64,000 nucleotides of DNA from Billgrantia pellis (GTDB lineage: Bacteria; Pseudomonadota; Gammaproteobacteria; Pseudomonadales; Halomonadaceae): NCBI RefSeq assembly GCF_008297955.1, contig NZ_VTPY01000005.1, positions 1-64,000 on the forward strand, in the 5' to 3' direction. The notes beneath the pieces were generated by a model. That model did no database searches, was not told the DNA's origin, and saw nothing but the letters and a program-made list of their open reading frames with translations. Both the position numbers and the translations under genes were made by a program. Below are positions 36,546 through 46,371 of this stretch, one piece after another (the first letter of the stretch is position 1; every line of letters starts with the position of its first letter).

Positions 36546-36608
36546 TTGTGCCACTCGCGTTACGGCGCGTACTTCTCCACCGCCGCGAGGCAAACGAAAA
36601 GGAGCTGC

Positions 36609-37391
36609 ATGATGACGATACGGGTCACCGTCTGGGGCGAGAACGTGCACGAGCGTACCAACGCCGTGGTGGCGCGCCTCTACCCGGATGGCATGCACAA
36701 CTGCATTGCCGAGGCCCTCAACGAGGACGAAGCGCTCGAGGCTCGCTCGGTCACCCTGCAAGAGCCGGAGCATGGCCTGACCGAGGAGCTCCTCGATCAC
36801 ACCGATGTCCTCGTGTGGTGGGGACATGCCGCGCATGGCAAGGTGCGCGACGAGATCGTCGATCGGGTCCAGGCGCGGGTCCTGCAGGGCATGGGACTGC
36901 TGGTACTGCACTCCGCCCATTACTCGAAGATCTTCAAGCGCCTGATGGGCACGACCTGCTCGCTCAAGTGGCGCGAGGCGGGGGAGCGTGAGCGGCTTTG
37001 GGTCGTCAACCCCGGCCATCCCATCGTGCAGGGGCTGGGAGAGTACATCGAGCTGCCTCATACCGAGATGTACGGCGAACCTTTCGCGGTCCCCAACCCC
37101 GACGAGGTGATCTTTATCAGCGCCTTCGAGGGCGGTGAGGTGTTCCGTTCCGGGCTTGTGTACCGGCGCGGCAATGGCAAGATCTTCTACTTTCGCCCGG
37201 GGCACGAGACCTACCCGATCTATCACGACGCCCAGGTGCGCCAAGTGCTGCGCAACGCCGCCAAGTGGGCGCGCCCCGAGGGCTCGCGCTGGATCGATCG
37301 TTGCCCTAACGTGCCGCCCGATCGGGCACCCGATCCCGTGGAAATCAAGGGTGAAGGACTCCACAAGCCCGGTGAGGAGGGGTTCAGGTGA
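36609..37391 (+). CDS. ThuA-like domain protein
   Basis: A 260-residue protein of the ThuA (trehalose utilisation) class-I glutamine-amidotransferase-like fold. Recognisable blocks: [27 protein letters not shown] and [16 protein letters not shown], the last replacing the catalytic nucleophile elbow. [24 protein letters not shown] ends the domain. AGGAG precedes a tandem ATGATG. In rhizobia ThuA works with ThuB in oxidising disaccharides to 3-keto derivatives. Here it overlaps a Gfo/Idh gene by four bases, the same pairing, and sits behind a double LacI operator. Confidence 0.85.
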   Translation: MMTIRVTVWGENVHERTNAVVARLYPDGMHNCIAEALNEDEALEARSVTLQEPEHGLTEELLDHTDVLVWWGHAAHGKVRDEIVDRVQARVLQGMGLLVLHSAHYSKIFKRLMGTTCSLKWREAGERERLWVVNPGHPIVQGLGEYIELPHTEMYGEPFAVPNPDEVIFISAFEGGEVFRSGLVYRRGNGKIFYFRPGHETYPIYHDAQVRQVLRNAAKWARPEGSRWIDRCPNVPPDRAPDPVEIKGEGLHKPGEEGFR

Positions 37392-38464
37392 TTCGACTGG
37401 CGATCATCGGTGCCGGCAAGATGGCCAGCGGCCACGCCAGGCAATTCCAGGCGTTGGAAGGGGCCGAGGTCGTGGCGGTGTGCGACGTGGATGGCGACAG
37501 GGCACGCGCCTTCGCCGAATGTCATGGTATTCCTTCGGCCTATGGCGATCTGTCCGCGATGCTCGCTCGCGGGGACATCCAGGCGGTGAGCAACGCCACA
37601 CCCGATGGCGAGCACAAGGCGACCACCCTCGCCGCGATTGCCGCCGGCAAGCATGTGCTCTGCGAGAAGCCGCTGGCCACCAACGAGGCGGATGCACGCG
37701 AGATGGAGGTGGCGGCGCGTCGGGCCGGCGTGATCAACATGGTCAACCTGAGCTACCGCGACGCCCCGGCGATACAGCACGCCCGGACCTTGATCGCGGC
37801 CGGCGCCATTGGCCGGGTGCTGCACGTCGACGCCAGCTATCGACAGAGCTGGCTGGTGAGCCATGCCTGGGGACGCTGGGACCAGGACAGCAAGTGGCTG
37901 TGGCGGCTTTCGCAGAAGCATGGCAGCAAGGGCGTGCTGGGCGACGTGGGGGTGCATATCCTCGACTTTGCGAGCTTTCCCGTGGGGGACATCACGTCCG
38001 TCAACTGTCAACTGAAGTGCTTCGACAAGGCGCCCGAGAACCGTATCGGCGAGTACGACCTGGATGTCAACGATACCGCCTTGATGCGGGTCGAGTTCGA
38101 GGGGGGCGCCTTGGGCACGCTCCAGGCGACGCGCTGGGCGACCGGTCATCACAACTCCCTGTGTCTCAGTGTGCACGGCGATCGCGGCGCCCTGCGGGTG
38201 GAGCTCGACGAGGCCAGGGATCGGGTTCGGGTCTGCCTCGGCGATGACGTGCATCCCGCCCGCTGGATTTCGGTGGAAGCGCCGCAAACGCCCAGCCTCT
38301 ATCAGCGCTTCATCGAAGGCATTCGGACCGGGCACAACGATCAGCCCGATTTTGCCCGTGGTGTCGCGCTGCAGCGGGTACTGGATGCCTGCTTCGTTTC
38401 CGATGCGCAGGACCGCAGCCTGCGGCTCGCCAGGGATGGCATCGAGGAGTCGATCCCGGTCTGA
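37388..38464 (+). CDS. Gfo/Idh/MocA family oxidoreductase (ThuB-like)
   Basis: A 358-residue NAD(P)-dependent dehydrogenase. N-terminal Rossmann motif [15 protein letters not shown], the conserved [12 protein letters not shown] (Lys near residue 97), and [16 protein letters not shown] with the active-site Asp/His. The start is GTG in a GTGA overlap with the ThuA-like gene. It probably oxidises a hydroxyl of a sugar or sugar derivative, with the LacI protein sensing the sugar. No transporter belongs to this cluster, so uptake of the substrate must be served from elsewhere. Confidence 0.88.
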   Translation: MIRLAIIGAGKMASGHARQFQALEGAEVVAVCDVDGDRARAFAECHGIPSAYGDLSAMLARGDIQAVSNATPDGEHKATTLAAIAAGKHVLCEKPLATNEADAREMEVAARRAGVINMVNLSYRDAPAIQHARTLIAAGAIGRVLHVDASYRQSWLVSHAWGRWDQDSKWLWRLSQKHGSKGVLGDVGVHILDFASFPVGDITSVNCQLKCFDKAPENRIGEYDLDVNDTALMRVEFEGGALGTLQATRWATGHHNSLCLSVHGDRGALRVELDEARDRVRVCLGDDVHPARWISVEAPQTPSLYQRFIEGIRTGHNDQPDFARGVALQRVLDACFVSDAQDRSLRLARDGIEESIPV

Positions 38465-38576
38465 ATGGGCGGGGCCCGTCCGCCCCCTCCCCCTCTGTCG
38501 CGCCGAACGCCGGTTTTCGGCACAATCGCTGGCCAGACAGGGGAGGGCGCGGCTCTTCCGACAATGAGACAGGGAC

Positions 38577-39560
38577 ATGACCAGAGCAGCGCCCAAGACG
38601 GCGACCATACGGGAGATTGCCAGGCGTGCGGAGGTGTCCATCGCCTCCGTCAGCCGGGCACTGAACGGCAAGCCGGGCATCAGCGAGGCCCTGCGCGAAC
38701 ATATCCTGGCGATCAGCCGAGAGATCCACTATCGGCCCAGCGCGGCCGCGCGCCAGCTTATCAGCGGCAAGGCCGCCGTGGTCGGCATCTCCCTGGGGCG
38801 GCAGGACATCGATCTGCGTCCCTACTACATCCTGCTGTATCAACATCTGACCCTGGCGCTTCACCGACAGGGTACGGTGCCGATTTTCTTCGCCCACGAC
38901 CAGACGGGGATCTTGCCCGAGCGCGCCGGCGCCGCCATTCTGCTGGGGGAGTTTCCCGACGATACGCGCCCGGCGCTGCTGCGCGAGCGGCAGGTACCCT
39001 TTGTACGCGTAGGCGAGGCCGGCGAAGGCTTCTCGGTGGCGCCGGACGATCGTCACGGGCTCTACCTGGCCACACGTCACCTGATCGCCAGTGGCCGGCG
39101 GCGGATCGTATTCATGGGTGACGATCTGGAGCAGCCCCTGGGTCAGCGGCGCCTGGAGGGCTATCGGCAAGCCCTGTCCGAAGCCGGCCTGACGCCGAGG
39201 ACGATCAGCGTGCCCCATTGCCACGATGCCGCCCTTACCGGTTATCGCCACTTGAACCGACGGCTGGCCAGCCTGACGGCGGGAACCATGCCGGATTTCG
39301 ATGCGCTGGTGTGCGAAACCGATGAGCTGGCGCTGGGTTGTCTGGCGTCACTGGAAGACCACGACATCGATGTCCCCGGGCAGGTGGCGGTCACCGGGTT
39401 CGATGACCTGCCGACCCTGGCTGCACGGCTGACCACAGTACGTCAGGATATCGCCGCGATCGCCAACGAGAGCGTACGCCTGCTCGGTGACGCCGTGGCC
39501 GGGAAACCGCCGTGCCATGTCTCCCTGCCCGTGAAGCTGATCGTGCGTCAAACCGGTTGA
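38577..39560 (+). CDS. LacI-family transcriptional regulator
   Basis: A 327-residue LacI/GalR repressor. Its helix-turn-helix (TIREIARRAEVSIASVSRALNGKPGIS, hinge HYRPSAAARQL with the Leu-minor-groove motif) is followed by a periplasmic-binding-protein-like effector domain ending in VAVTGFDDLPTLAARLTTVRQD. The double palindrome upstream of the ThuA-like gene fits this class. It lies 112 bases after the ThuB-like gene on the same strand and likely represses the pair. Confidence 0.92.
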   Translation: MTRAAPKTATIREIARRAEVSIASVSRALNGKPGISEALREHILAISREIHYRPSAAARQLISGKAAVVGISLGRQDIDLRPYYILLYQHLTLALHRQGTVPIFFAHDQTGILPERAGAAILLGEFPDDTRPALLRERQVPFVRVGEAGEGFSVAPDDRHGLYLATRHLIASGRRRIVFMGDDLEQPLGQRRLEGYRQALSEAGLTPRTISVPHCHDAALTGYRHLNRRLASLTAGTMPDFDALVCETDELALGCLASLEDHDIDVPGQVAVTGFDDLPTLAARLTTVRQDIAAIANESVRLLGDAVAGKPPCHVSLPVKLIVRQTG

Positions 39561-39678
39561 ACGCCCGGCGATGAGCGATTCGCGCGCTGGATGCGGCGTG
39601 GCCTCGCAACCGGTTAAGGCAGTACCATCGAATGGATGGGCTTGAGCCTGGCAACCACGGAACAGGAGCGGCGACGAC

Positions 39679-41157
39679 GTGATCACCGTCGAGCGCAAGG
39701 ATAGCTTTCATCTGAAGATCTCTCGTGTCATGCAGGAGGAGACGTCGCATCGCCTGGAGTGCTTCCTGTTCGTGCCCGGCGAGCTCGGTCTCAATGATCA
39801 CGTCCTCTCCGAGAGTGATTTCTACTACAGCGCCATCCATGTCAAGCGCACCTACTATAGCGACAAGCATCATCTGCCGCTGGTGCTCAGCCGCCTGGCG
39901 AGTCGTGGCCGGCTGAGTAGCGGGCAGTATCGCCTGAGCCTGAGCCTCTACGCCTATCAGTACGTGGTGGCGCTCGATCGCGCCACACAGTCCCTGCTCG
40001 ACACCGCGCGCGAGATGCAGCGGGCCGGGCGGCGCGCCGACGAACGCAGCCGGCAGGACGAGACGCCAGCCGATGGCGGGACAAGCGAGGGGCAAGCGGA
40101 CAGCCTGCACGAGCGTCTCGAGGAGCTGTGCGAACTGGCCCAGGGGATTCTGCGTCGCCTGCGCCGAAATCGGCCGGGCGACGTTAATCTGCACAAGTAT
40201 TACGCCAACATCGACAACTATCTTTCGTGGTTTACCGAACAGCGCCTGCTGGCACTGGTGGCGCATCTGCCTCGGGGGCGCGATTATCGGGCCATTCGCG
40301 AGCGCCTTCTGGCGATCAGCCAGGACGAGAGCGAGCATCGCGAGCGTGAAGAATACAATGCCCAGCGGGTGGTTCACGATCCGACCCGAATGTCGAACAA
40401 GATGCGCCTGCTGCGTCGGCTCATCGAGTATCCCGTGACGCTGAAGCAGATTACCCAAGAGCTGGGCGGAGGCGAGCAAAAGGCGGTCAAGGGACTGGCC
40501 ACCGGACTGGTGATGATCTTCGTTTCGCTGGGGTTGCTGGAAGCCCGCGATGCGCTAGGCAACATTACCGCGCTATTCGTGCTGACCATGGCGCTGCTCT
40601 ATGCCATGCGCGAGGTGTTCAAGGATGACCTGCGCAATACTCTCTGGCGCTGGCTGCGCAAGGGCCGGCCGAAATGGCGCCGACAGTATTTCGATGCCAC
40701 CAGCAATGCCCTGGTGGGGCGCCAGCTCGAGTGGTTCGACTACAAGCGCTTCGGCAAGCTCGATGAACAGATCAAGCGGGTGCGCAAGCGCAACGTGGCC
40801 CAGCGCGAGGAAGTGGTCCTGCACTACCGCTCAAGCTCGCGCATGTCCCCCACGCGTTTCCTCAGCGGCTACGAGAAGACCCGAGAGACCCTGTCGCTTG
40901 ATCTGACGCCGCTGACTCGGTTGATGGACAAGGGCAGTCACCAGATCTATCGGCTCAAGGAGGGCCAGGTGGCACGCGAGTCGGTCGAGAAGCGCCATCT
41001 GCTCAATCTGGTGATTCGCGAGCAGGGCGGCAACGCCGAGCCGCTCGTGCAGCGCTGGAAGATCGTGATGAGTCGCTCGCGTATCGTCGATGTGGTCAAG
41101 GTACATGAGGAAGGGGGCGAAAATACCGAAGCCGAGCGGGGGGAAGCCCAAGGTTGA
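39679..41157 (+). CDS. Conserved protein of unknown function with two membrane spans
   Basis: A 492-residue protein I do not recognise. Starts at GTG (ITVERKDSFHLKISRVMQEE), with AGGAG 11 bases upstream. N-terminal half is soluble and charged, with a coiled, highly polar insert (EMQRAGRRADERSRQDETP) near residue 115-140. Two hydrophobic stretches around residues 272-310 (GLATGLVMIFVSLGLLEA, ITALFVLTMALLYAM) look like a membrane hairpin. The C-terminal ~170 residues are basic and end in an acidic tail. It is a single gene between the LacI and CBS-domain genes, with no operon to suggest a role. Confidence 0.75.
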   Translation: MITVERKDSFHLKISRVMQEETSHRLECFLFVPGELGLNDHVLSESDFYYSAIHVKRTYYSDKHHLPLVLSRLASRGRLSSGQYRLSLSLYAYQYVVALDRATQSLLDTAREMQRAGRRADERSRQDETPADGGTSEGQADSLHERLEELCELAQGILRRLRRNRPGDVNLHKYYANIDNYLSWFTEQRLLALVAHLPRGRDYRAIRERLLAISQDESEHREREEYNAQRVVHDPTRMSNKMRLLRRLIEYPVTLKQITQELGGGEQKAVKGLATGLVMIFVSLGLLEARDALGNITALFVLTMALLYAMREVFKDDLRNTLWRWLRKGRPKWRRQYFDATSNALVGRQLEWFDYKRFGKLDEQIKRVRKRNVAQREEVVLHYRSSSRMSPTRFLSGYEKTRETLSLDLTPLTRLMDKGSHQIYRLKEGQVARESVEKRHLLNLVIREQGGNAEPLVQRWKIVMSRSRIVDVVKVHEEGGENTEAERGEAQG

Positions 41158-41333
41158 AATCGACGGTACCCTGTCGGGCTTGCGTTGCGATAGATCGGGA
41201 CCGACGCAAAGGCGTTCTGTTGACGCTGGGGTGGGGCGTGTATTTGTGAGCCCGGCCAAGTCGGTCTAGCTTTCTAGTAGATGTCCGAAGTCTGCCGTTT
41301 CCCTTTCCTGAGATGTCACTCGGAGATGCCACG

Positions 41334-42032
41334 ATGCTAGCTGCCGATGTCATGACCCCCAAGGTCATCACCGTTTCGCCCGATACGGAAATCCAGGAAA
41401 TCGCACGTCTCCTGCTCGAACATAACATCAGCGCGGTACCCGTGGTGGACGATGCCCAGAGCGTACTTGGTATCGTCAGCGAGGGGGACCTCATGAGACG
41501 TGCAGAAAGCGACGAGGGGCAGCGCAAGTCCTGGTGGCTGCGGATCTTCGCCGGTGGCAGCAGCGCTAGCGACTACGTCAAGACGCATGCGCGCCGAGCG
41601 CGCGAGATCATGACGCCCGACCCCATCACCATCGAGGAAGACGAACCGCTCCATCGCGTGGCAAGGCTGCTTGAGCAACAACACATCAAGCGGGTGCCGG
41701 TGGTGCGCGACGGCAAACTGGTGGGCATCGTCAGCCGTGCCAACCTGCTGCGGGGCTTCTCCGCCACGGCACCGGACACCGCGACGCCGGTGAGCGTCGA
41801 TGATCGTGAAATTCGCGACGCCATCCTGCAGGAGGTGGACGAGAACACCGGCGTGTGGGTCGACCGCATCAACGTGATCGTCACCGATGGCGCGGTGCAA
41901 CTTTGGGGCTTGGTGGAGAGCCAGGATGAAAAGATGGCCGTTCAGGTGGCCGCCGAGAACACGCCGGGTGTGAAATCGGTGGAAAACAATCTCGGCATGA
42001 TGCCGCGTGGCGTGAGCGGCTACTGGACTTGA
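41334..42032 (+). CDS. CBS-pair and BON domain protein
   Basis: A 232-residue protein. Two CBS motifs (VMTPKVITVSPDTEIQEIA...NISAVPVVDD and IMTPDPITIEEDEPLHRVA...HIKRVPVVRDG) form one nucleotide-binding module. A C-terminal BON domain follows (VDRINVIVTDGAVQLWGLV...TPGVKSVENNL). The CBS pair would bind an adenine nucleotide; BON domains bind membranes. An insert of ~35 residues with WWLRIFAGGSSA lies between the CBS motifs. CGGAG precedes the ATG at 41334; a start at 41313 lacks one. Confidence 0.87.
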   Translation: MLAADVMTPKVITVSPDTEIQEIARLLLEHNISAVPVVDDAQSVLGIVSEGDLMRRAESDEGQRKSWWLRIFAGGSSASDYVKTHARRAREIMTPDPITIEEDEPLHRVARLLEQQHIKRVPVVRDGKLVGIVSRANLLRGFSATAPDTATPVSVDDREIRDAILQEVDENTGVWVDRINVIVTDGAVQLWGLVESQDEKMAVQVAAENTPGVKSVENNLGMMPRGVSGYWT

Positions 42033-42069
42033 ATGGAATCGATCGGGGCAGCCTGCAGGCCGCCCCGCG

Positions 42070-42095
42070 CGGATTGCCTAAGCTCAGGCAATCCG
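42070..42095. terminator. Inverted repeat between convergent genes
   Basis: CGGATTGCCT and its complement AGGCAATCCG around a six-base loop, positioned between the convergent CBS-BON and aminotransferase genes and overlapping the latter's stop. No T-run follows, so it may be a weak bidirectional terminator. Confidence 0.4.
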
Positions 42096-43208
42096 ATTGA
42101 GAGCGGCCTCGAGGTTGGCCAGGCTACGCTCGCGGTGGTGTAGTTTATCCAGCCCGAACAGGCCAATCCGAAAGGCTTGGAAGGATTCTCCCTCATCACA
42201 CATCAGCGGCACTCCTGCAGCGACCTGGATGCCGGCCTCGGCGAACTTGGCCACGATGCCCGGATCGCGGGTATAGCAGACGACCACGCCGGGAGCCTCG
42301 TAGCCCGGCGCCGCTACGCTGCGGTAGCCGTGACGGGCAAGCAGCTCCCGCACCCCTTCGCCCAGAGCAAGCTGTTCGTCGCGCACCCGGTCGAAGCCGT
42401 AATCGGCGGTTTCGCGCATGATATCCCGCAGCCGGGCCAGACCGTCAGTGGGCATGGTGGCATGATAGGCGTGACCGCCGTTCTCGTAGGTCTCCATGAT
42501 CGCGAGCCACTTGCGCAGGTCGCAGGCGAAACTGGTGCTGACGGTGTGTTCGATACGTTCCCGGGCGCGCTCGGAGAGCATTACCATGCCGCAGCAGGGC
42601 AAACCGCTCCAGCCTTTCTGCGGAGCGCTGACCAGCACGTCGACCCCGGTCTTGCGCATGTCGACCCATAGCGTGCCGGAGGCGATGCAGTCGAGCACGA
42701 ACAGGCCACCGACCTCGTGAACGGCCGCTGCGATCCGTTCGAGATAATCGTCAGGCAGCAGGATGCCGGCGGAGGTCTCGACATGAGGGGCGAAGACGAC
42801 GGCGGGGCGCTCCTCGTGGATGCTGCGCTCGACCTCTTCGATGGGGACGGGGGCGAAGGGGGATTCGGCATCGTCCGGATCCAGGCGGCGCGCTTTGAGC
42901 ACGGTCGTGGATTCGGCGATGGCGCCCATCTCGAGGATCTGCGACCAGCGGTAGCTGAATTGGCCGTTGCGCACGATCAGACAATGCTGGTTGGTGGCGA
43001 ACTGGCGCGCCACGGCTTCCATGCCGAAGGTGCCGCTTCCAGGCACGATCACGGCGCTATGGGCGTGATAGACCTGCTTGAGGGTCGCCGAGACTTCGCG
43101 CATCACGCCCTGGAAGCGACGGGACATGTGGTTGAGCGAGCGGTCGGTATAGACCACCGAGTACTCGAGCAGGCCATCGGGATCGACATCGGGCAGCAGG
43201 CCGGGCAT
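42084..43208 (-). CDS. Class-V PLP-dependent aminotransferase (serine-pyruvate/alanine-glyoxylate type)
   Basis: A 374-residue fold-type-I PLP enzyme. The cofactor region is GSGTFGMEAVARQF, the aspartate DCIASGTLWVDM, and the Schiff-base Lys in VSAPQKGWSG. A putative substrate-binding arginine is in FQAFRIGLFG near the C-terminus. AAGGGGGAA precedes the ATG; the frame is open upstream without a site. Likely an alanine-glyoxylate or 2-aminoethylphosphonate-type transaminase; substrate cannot be settled from sequence. It is convergent with the CBS-BON gene. Confidence 0.82.
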   Translation of the reverse strand: MPGLLPDVDPDGLLEYSVVYTDRSLNHMSRRFQGVMREVSATLKQVYHAHSAVIVPGSGTFGMEAVARQFATNQHCLIVRNGQFSYRWSQILEMGAIAESTTVLKARRLDPDDAESPFAPVPIEEVERSIHEERPAVVFAPHVETSAGILLPDDYLERIAAAVHEVGGLFVLDCIASGTLWVDMRKTGVDVLVSAPQKGWSGLPCCGMVMLSERARERIEHTVSTSFACDLRKWLAIMETYENGGHAYHATMPTDGLARLRDIMRETADYGFDRVRDEQLALGEGVRELLARHGYRSVAAPGYEAPGVVVCYTRDPGIVAKFAEAGIQVAAGVPLMCDEGESFQAFRIGLFGLDKLHHRERSLANLEAALNRIA

Positions 43209-43355
43209 TGGGTTCCCCCTTGGGTACGTGACTATCGAACCACCGAGGATATGCCGTTTCCCGGCCGCGGGCCAGCGCGAGCGTCTCCGACGGGCTTTGA
43301 CGCAATGCCATGGGAACGATTCGCGAGCCGGAAAGGCCACCGGCTCGCTAACGCC

Positions 43356-43964
43356 TCATTTGTGGCAGTAGTAGAGCCGGGCCGGTGGGACGTTGATCGG
43401 CTCGAAATCGCTCTCCACGCGGGTAAAGGTCTGGCGCAGGTCCGACGAAACTTTGGGCGAGAACTGGTAGATCAGCATGGCGCCACCCGATCCCAACGCT
43501 TCCCGGCTGGCCGCAAGGATGCGTTCACGGCACTCGGCCGGCATGGTGCTGAAAGGAAGACCCGCCAGCACATAGTCGGCAGGCGGCAAGCCCAACTGGT
43601 TCAGCTGCGCCTGGATGTCCTCGGCAGACCCCGCGATGACCTTAAGACGCGGGTCGTAAAGCGAACGGTTGAGAAAATCGACGAAGTCATCGTTGGTCTC
43701 GATCACCACCAGCGTGGCGTTCGGATGCAGACGGTTCAGAATCTCCCGCGTGATGGTGCCTACACCGGGCCCGTACTCGACGATGACGCGTGCACGCCCC
43801 CAATCGACCCGTTCGAGTAGGCGACGAACCAGGAACGGTGAGCTGGGAATGATAGAGCCCAGCATGCGGGGATGCTTGAAGAAGTTGCGCGCAAACAGCG
43901 ATAGCTGGGCACGTCGATCGGGGCCCGCCAAGGCTACGGGTCGCTCTTGAACCGCCATGGGCAT
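43356..43964 (-). CDS. Class-I SAM-dependent methyltransferase (phospholipid N-methyltransferase-like)
   Basis: A 202-residue methyltransferase of the PmtA/KsgA-like group. SAM motif I is VIVEYGPGVGTITREIL, and motif II LVVIETNDDFVDFLN; DYVLAGLPFSTMPAECRERIL is the catalytic loop. The leader LFARNFFKHPRMLGSIIPSSPFLV is typical of bacterial phospholipid N-methyltransferases acting on phosphatidylethanolamine. It is a single gene 147 bases upstream of the aminotransferase. A role in membrane lipid remodelling is plausible for a salt-adapted cell. Confidence 0.8.
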   Translation of the reverse strand: MPMAVQERPVALAGPDRRAQLSLFARNFFKHPRMLGSIIPSSPFLVRRLLERVDWGRARVIVEYGPGVGTITREILNRLHPNATLVVIETNDDFVDFLNRSLYDPRLKVIAGSAEDIQAQLNQLGLPPADYVLAGLPFSTMPAECRERILAASREALGSGGAMLIYQFSPKVSSDLRQTFTRVESDFEPINVPPARLYYCHK

Positions 43965-44196
43965 TCCTCCTGATTTGCTGCGAACATGCCTCCACTCTAG
44001 GCCAGCCAGCGCCAGCGTGAAAGGAACGGCGTTCGTTACTCGTCATGAAGAAACGGCTTTACATCACTGCCGGGCACTACTGCAACGGCCTGAACCTGGC
44101 CCCGTCTGCTGACCGACCTGCTGCTGGCGCGTGAGCCGTAGGACAATCCCACCCCCTATTGGCCCCAGCGGCTGGCCGGGCGGAGCGGGGGGCGGT

Positions 44197-46371
44197 CTAG
44201 CCCCGCTGGGCGGCCTGAATGGCCGTCAATGCGATGGTATAGACGATGTCGTCGACCAGGGCCCCGCGCGAGAGGTCGTTGACCGGCTTGTTGAGACCCT
44301 GCAGCATTGGGCCCACGCTGACCACCCTGGCGCTGCGCTGCACCGCTTTGTAGGTGGTGTTGCCGGTGTTGAGATCAGGGAAGACGAACACCGTGGCGTT
44401 GCCGGCCACCGGCGAGTCCGGTGCCTTCTGCCGGCCCACGCTCTCGATCGCGGCGGCGTCGTACTGCAGCGGGCCGTCGATCAGCAGGTCGGGCGCCAGC
44501 TCGCGAGCCAGGTGGGTGGCTTGACGTACCTTCTCGACGTCGGCGCCGCTACCCGATTCGCCGGTGGAGTAGCTGATCATCGCTACCCGCGGTTCGATGC
44601 CGAAGGCCTGGGCGGAGCGCGCACTCTGGATGGCGATCTCGGCCAGCGCCTCGGCGTCTGGATCGGGGTTCACCGCGCAGTCGCCATAGACCACCACCTG
44701 TTCGGGTAGCAGCATGAAGAAGATCGATGATACCTGACGATAGCCGGGGGCGGTCTTGATCAGCTGAAAGGCCGGACGCACCGTATTCGCCGTAGTATGC
44801 ACGGCACCCGAGACCAGGCCGTCGACCTCGTCGAGCTGCAGCATCATGGTACCGAGCACCACATTGTCCTGCAGTTGGTCTTCGGCCGTCAGTTCGTTTA
44901 CCTTGCCCCGGCGGCGCTCCACCATGGGGGCCACATAGCGATGGCGGATACGCTCGGGGTCGACGATCTCGAGCCCCTCCGGCAGCTCGATGCCGCGGTT
45001 GTGCGCCACTTCCTCGACCTCTTCGCGGCGGGCCAGCAGCACGCAGTTGGCAATGCCGCGCCGCTGGCAAACCGCTGCGGCCTCCACGGTGCGCGGCTCG
45101 TTGCCTTCCGGCAGGATGATACGTCGGTTGGCGCGTTGCGCCCGCTTGACCAGCTCATGACGGAACGCCGACGGTGACAGGCGCGGAGTAAAGCCGCGGC
45201 TCAGGTGGTCCTTGAGCCACTGGAGATCGAGGTGGCCAGCCACGAAGCGGGTTACCTGCTCGGCGCGCTCGAGGTCATCCATGGGAATGTCGTTGCCCAT
45301 CCGGCCCAGGTTCTTGGCCGTGGTAAAGCTGTCGGTATCCACCGCCAGTACCGGCATGCCGGTCTTCAGTGCCGGCCGGCACATCTCGATCATGTTGTCG
45401 TTGGGCATGAAGCCGTTGGTGAGCAAGACGCCGGCCATGGGCACCCCGTTCATGGTCGCCAGCGCCGCTGCCAGCACGATGTCGTCGCGATCGCCGGAGG
45501 TTACGATCAGGCTGCCGGGGCGGAACACATGCAGCGCGTTGGCGGCGCTGCGCGCGCATAGGCTGGTGGAAAGCACCCGTCGGTTGGCGGCGTCGCCTTC
45601 GTTGAGCATGCGGGCGTTCAGTGCCCTGGCCACGTCGATCACCCGAGGGGCGATCAGCGCCGGGTTGTAAGGCACCACGCCGATTAGATGAAAGCGGTCG
45701 GTGGCAAGGGCCGGCGAGTAACGGCGCAGCTCGGCGAGAAAGGCATCGTCGAGCAGGGTGGGGCTATTGTCGGGCACCGGCGTCGATTCTTCGGTGCCGG
45801 GCAGGTTCTGCATGCGCATCAGGATGCAGCCAAGGGTGCGTACGGAGCCCACGCCGCCGAAGGCGCGCGCGTGCATGTCGAGCTGTTCGGCCAGGGCTTC
45901 GGGATTGGCGGCGTCGCCGCTGCCGACCAGGATGATCCGCGCATTGAGCGCATGCGCCAGTTGGGTGTTGAGCTGGGTGGCGTAGGTGCCGTGAGCCGTG
46001 GGCACCAGACCCTCCACCACCATTAGGTCAGGCGGTGATCCCTCTTCGTTTCCCAGCGCCATGTCGTGCAGTTCGATCACCTGTTCCATCAGTACATCCA
46101 GGCGATCCTGGCGCAGCAGACGCTCCATGTCGGCCTGGGCGATGGGGGCCGGTGGGCGGAGGCCGAGGGTGCTGCCGACCAGGGCAGTGGAACGGTCGGG
46201 CCCTGGGCCGTTGAGTTCATCCTGGCGGAACGGCTTGAAGAAGCCTGTCTTCAGACCGAGGGTATCCAGCGCCTGCATCAGCCCGAGGCTTGCCGAGGTC
46301 AAGCCGACCCCGACGCCGGTCGGCACCATCAGCAGGTTCTGGGGATGCGGTCGTGCGTTGCGTGGCGTCAT
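44197..46371 (-). CDS. pta: Phosphate acetyltransferase (long form)
   Basis: A 724-residue enzyme interconverting acetyl-CoA and acetyl phosphate. The N-terminal half has a BioD-like P-loop-type domain ([20 protein letters not shown]) and a DRTGG domain, which make the long form. The C-terminal half is the catalytic transferase, with [23 protein letters not shown] and [14 protein letters not shown]. It overlaps ackA by four bases (ATGA), so the pair is coupled. Confidence 0.95.
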   Translation of the reverse strand: MTPRNARPHPQNLLMVPTGVGVGLTSASLGLMQALDTLGLKTGFFKPFRQDELNGPGPDRSTALVGSTLGLRPPAPIAQADMERLLRQDRLDVLMEQVIELHDMALGNEEGSPPDLMVVEGLVPTAHGTYATQLNTQLAHALNARIILVGSGDAANPEALAEQLDMHARAFGGVGSVRTLGCILMRMQNLPGTEESTPVPDNSPTLLDDAFLAELRRYSPALATDRFHLIGVVPYNPALIAPRVIDVARALNARMLNEGDAANRRVLSTSLCARSAANALHVFRPGSLIVTSGDRDDIVLAAALATMNGVPMAGVLLTNGFMPNDNMIEMCRPALKTGMPVLAVDTDSFTTAKNLGRMGNDIPMDDLERAEQVTRFVAGHLDLQWLKDHLSRGFTPRLSPSAFRHELVKRAQRANRRIILPEGNEPRTVEAAAVCQRRGIANCVLLARREEVEEVAHNRGIELPEGLEIVDPERIRHRYVAPMVERRRGKVNELTAEDQLQDNVVLGTMMLQLDEVDGLVSGAVHTTANTVRPAFQLIKTAPGYRQVSSIFFMLLPEQVVVYGDCAVNPDPDAEALAEIAIQSARSAQAFGIEPRVAMISYSTGESGSGADVEKVRQATHLARELAPDLLIDGPLQYDAAAIESVGRQKAPDSPVAGNATVFVFPDLNTGNTTYKAVQRSARVVSVGPMLQGLNKPVNDLSRGALVDDIVYTIALTAIQAAQRG

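Noticed and set aside
42070..42095. The convergent-gene inverted repeat as a strong terminator
   Set aside because: The stem is good but no T-run follows on either strand, so it is kept only as a low-confidence feature.
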